The notes beneath the pieces were generated by a model. That model saw only the letters and a list, made by a program, of their open reading frames with translations, was not told the DNA's origin and searched no databases. This document shows, in pieces, positions 22,745 to 23,646 of a stretch of 23,646 nt of DNA. Made by a program: the position numbers and the translations under genes. Source of the DNA: a virus. Every line of letters begins with the position of its first letter. Position 1 is the stretch's first letter. The stretch lies in IMG/VR virus record IMGVR_UViG_3300032291_000247, positions 1-23,646 of that record. One strand, written 5' to 3'.

Positions 22745-23310
22745 TACAGAAGATCATCCGCGTCAACCGCGAAGTCAGCGAACTCGCTGGCTGAGGCTGG
22801 TGCGCTGCCGCCAAAGTTCTCGCCGTCATTGGCAAACATGACGCCGCGCAGGGTGCAGTTAATGCGCTGACCCCACTTGTTGTCCTGTGGCCAGATGTCG
22901 ACCGACGCGTGGACGTAACAGCCTGAGTAGATCAGACGCTCAATCTCTGCGGTGCTTTTGACTTCGTTGCCGAGGCGGTCAATGACCGTAGGCTGTGTGC
23001 CAGCGTTGCGTGCGGACAGGTAGAACTTGTTCTCGAAGCCCGCATATGGCTGGCGTGTCTTCTTGTTGCGGTACTCGGCCTCAACAAAGCAGACTTTCCG
23101 GTCGTCGGTCAGGGCGTCGATCACCTCTTGCGCCTCGTCCTTCCACTTGTCCTTGGCCGCGTCCAAGATGGCGTCCTTGATCTGCTTCACGTGCTCGCCC
23201 TTCGGGTCGACGATCAGCTTTGCTCCGTAGGCTGGCTCGCCCTCGCCGAAGGATTGCGGCGAACCCAGAGCTGGGAAGGCGATACGGATATTTTTAAGCA
23301 TTACTTGCAT
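22744..23310 (-). CDS. DUF2815 / Enc34-type ssDNA-binding protein
   Basis: Predicted phage single-strand DNA-binding protein of 188 residues. The family pattern is visible: MLKNIRIAFPALGSPQSFGE (4-23), AYGAKLIVDP (27-36), FYLSARN (96-102), YSGCYVHASVDIWPQDNKWG (128-147) and INCTLRGVMFANDGENFGG (150-168). It ends with an acidic tail (FADFAVDADDLL) like those SSBs use to recruit partners. The ATG at 23310 has GAGGA 8 nt upstream; an alternative ATG at 23301 would shorten it by three residues and is poorly spaced. It lies 11 nt after the DUF2800 stop, and this pair is the standard start of this replication cassette. Confidence 0.93.
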   Translation of the reverse strand: MQVMLKNIRIAFPALGSPQSFGEGEPAYGAKLIVDPKGEHVKQIKDAILDAAKDKWKDEAQEVIDALTDDRKVCFVEAEYRNKKTRQPYAGFENKFYLSARNAGTQPTVIDRLGNEVKSTAEIERLIYSGCYVHASVDIWPQDNKWGQRINCTLRGVMFANDGENFGGSAPASASEFADFAVDADDLL

Positions 23311-23321
23311 TTTTCATTTCC

Positions 23322-23646
23322 TCAGTTTGCAGTTAAGTCACGGAAATCATCCATGACGGGTTTTACGACCATCTCTGGCCGCTTATCGGTGGCGGGTGCC
23401 ACTGATGGCTTGCCCTCGCTCCGAACGATCTGCTCTTGCAGGTTCGCCCAGCGCTTGGGGTTTTCTTTGAACACCTTCTCAGCCTTTGTGGGGCTGATCA
23501 GCTTGAAGTCATAGACCTGATCGTCACGCATGCGGAAGGTTTTCTTCATCATGTCTTCGACGGCCTTTGCGTCCCTCCAGTCGCGATTGCCAGCACGCCC
23601 TTCGACCAGCTTGTATCCGGTGACAGGCTGACCCGCAAGCAGGCGA
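23322..23646 (-). CDS. DUF2800 protein, C-terminal part (5' end outside window)
   Basis: The frame is open from the window edge and gives about 107 residues. TGYKLVEGRAGNRDWRD, then VYDFKLISPTKAEKVFKEN, RWANLQEQIVRSEGKPSVAP and TDKRPEM are the typical C-terminal segments of DUF2800 phage proteins. A full-length member is several hundred residues, so most of it, including any RecB-like nuclease region, is to the right of the window. An internal ATG pair at 23547-23552 is not the true start, because family residues continue upstream of it. It precedes the DUF2815 gene in the same order as in other phages. Confidence 0.88.
   Translation of the reverse strand, partial: RLLAGQPVTGYKLVEGRAGNRDWRDAKAVEDMMKKTFRMRDDQVYDFKLISPTKAEKVFKENPKRWANLQEQIVRSEGKPSVAPATDKRPEMVVKPVMDDFRDLTAN

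Overview
This window is part of a tailed-phage genome (or a prophage with no visible integration genes). It looks like a podovirus: the tail genes are an SU10/P22-type adaptor, a nozzle-like protein and a run of large internal (DNA-ejection) proteins. I see no tape-measure, sheath or baseplate genes. The DNA is GC-rich and almost fully coding. A GapR (DUF2312) homologue, a family known mainly from Alphaproteobacteria, suggests an alphaproteobacterial host; this is inference. Terminase, portal, protease and major capsid genes are not in the window and are presumably just outside it. I recognise no tRNA, integrase or CRISPR array.

Region 1 (1-1160, + strand) is the lysis cassette: the tail end of an upstream gene, a GH19-type endolysin, and an overlapping Rz/Rz1 spanin pair read in two frames. 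Region 2 (1190-2371) is a metallophosphoesterase with a possible DNA-binding N-terminus. Region 3 (2426-7346) holds the tail genes: adaptor, modular tail fibre, two small accessory proteins, nozzle and one more small protein. Region 4 (7343-17580) holds six presumed virion-internal genes. The last two share an Ala/Lys-rich N-terminal leader fused to unrelated C-terminal domains, one of them resembling ADP-ribosyltransferase-like domains. Most + strand genes overlap by 1-10 nt or are separated by 2 nt, so they look like one late transcription unit.

Region 5 (17641-23646, - strand) is the replication module, convergent with the late genes across a 60-bp gap that holds a hairpin. Read from the right edge leftwards it contains a DUF2800 protein (truncated), a DUF2815/Enc34-type ssDNA-binding protein, a GapR homologue, a structured non-coding leader with two strong inverted repeats, a family A DNA polymerase with 3'-5' exonuclease motifs, a VRR-NUC nuclease, a protein with an OB-like C-terminus, an SNF2-type helicase and a DUF6378-like protein. 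The set is consistent with phage-encoded DNA synthesis plus fork or recombination processing. No primase or replicative hexameric helicase is visible here.

The most unusual points are the twin-leader gene pair (candidate ejected effectors), a Gly-Gly motif that recurs at module edges of several internal proteins, the GapR homologue inside a phage replication operon, and the double-hairpin leader before the polymerase gene.
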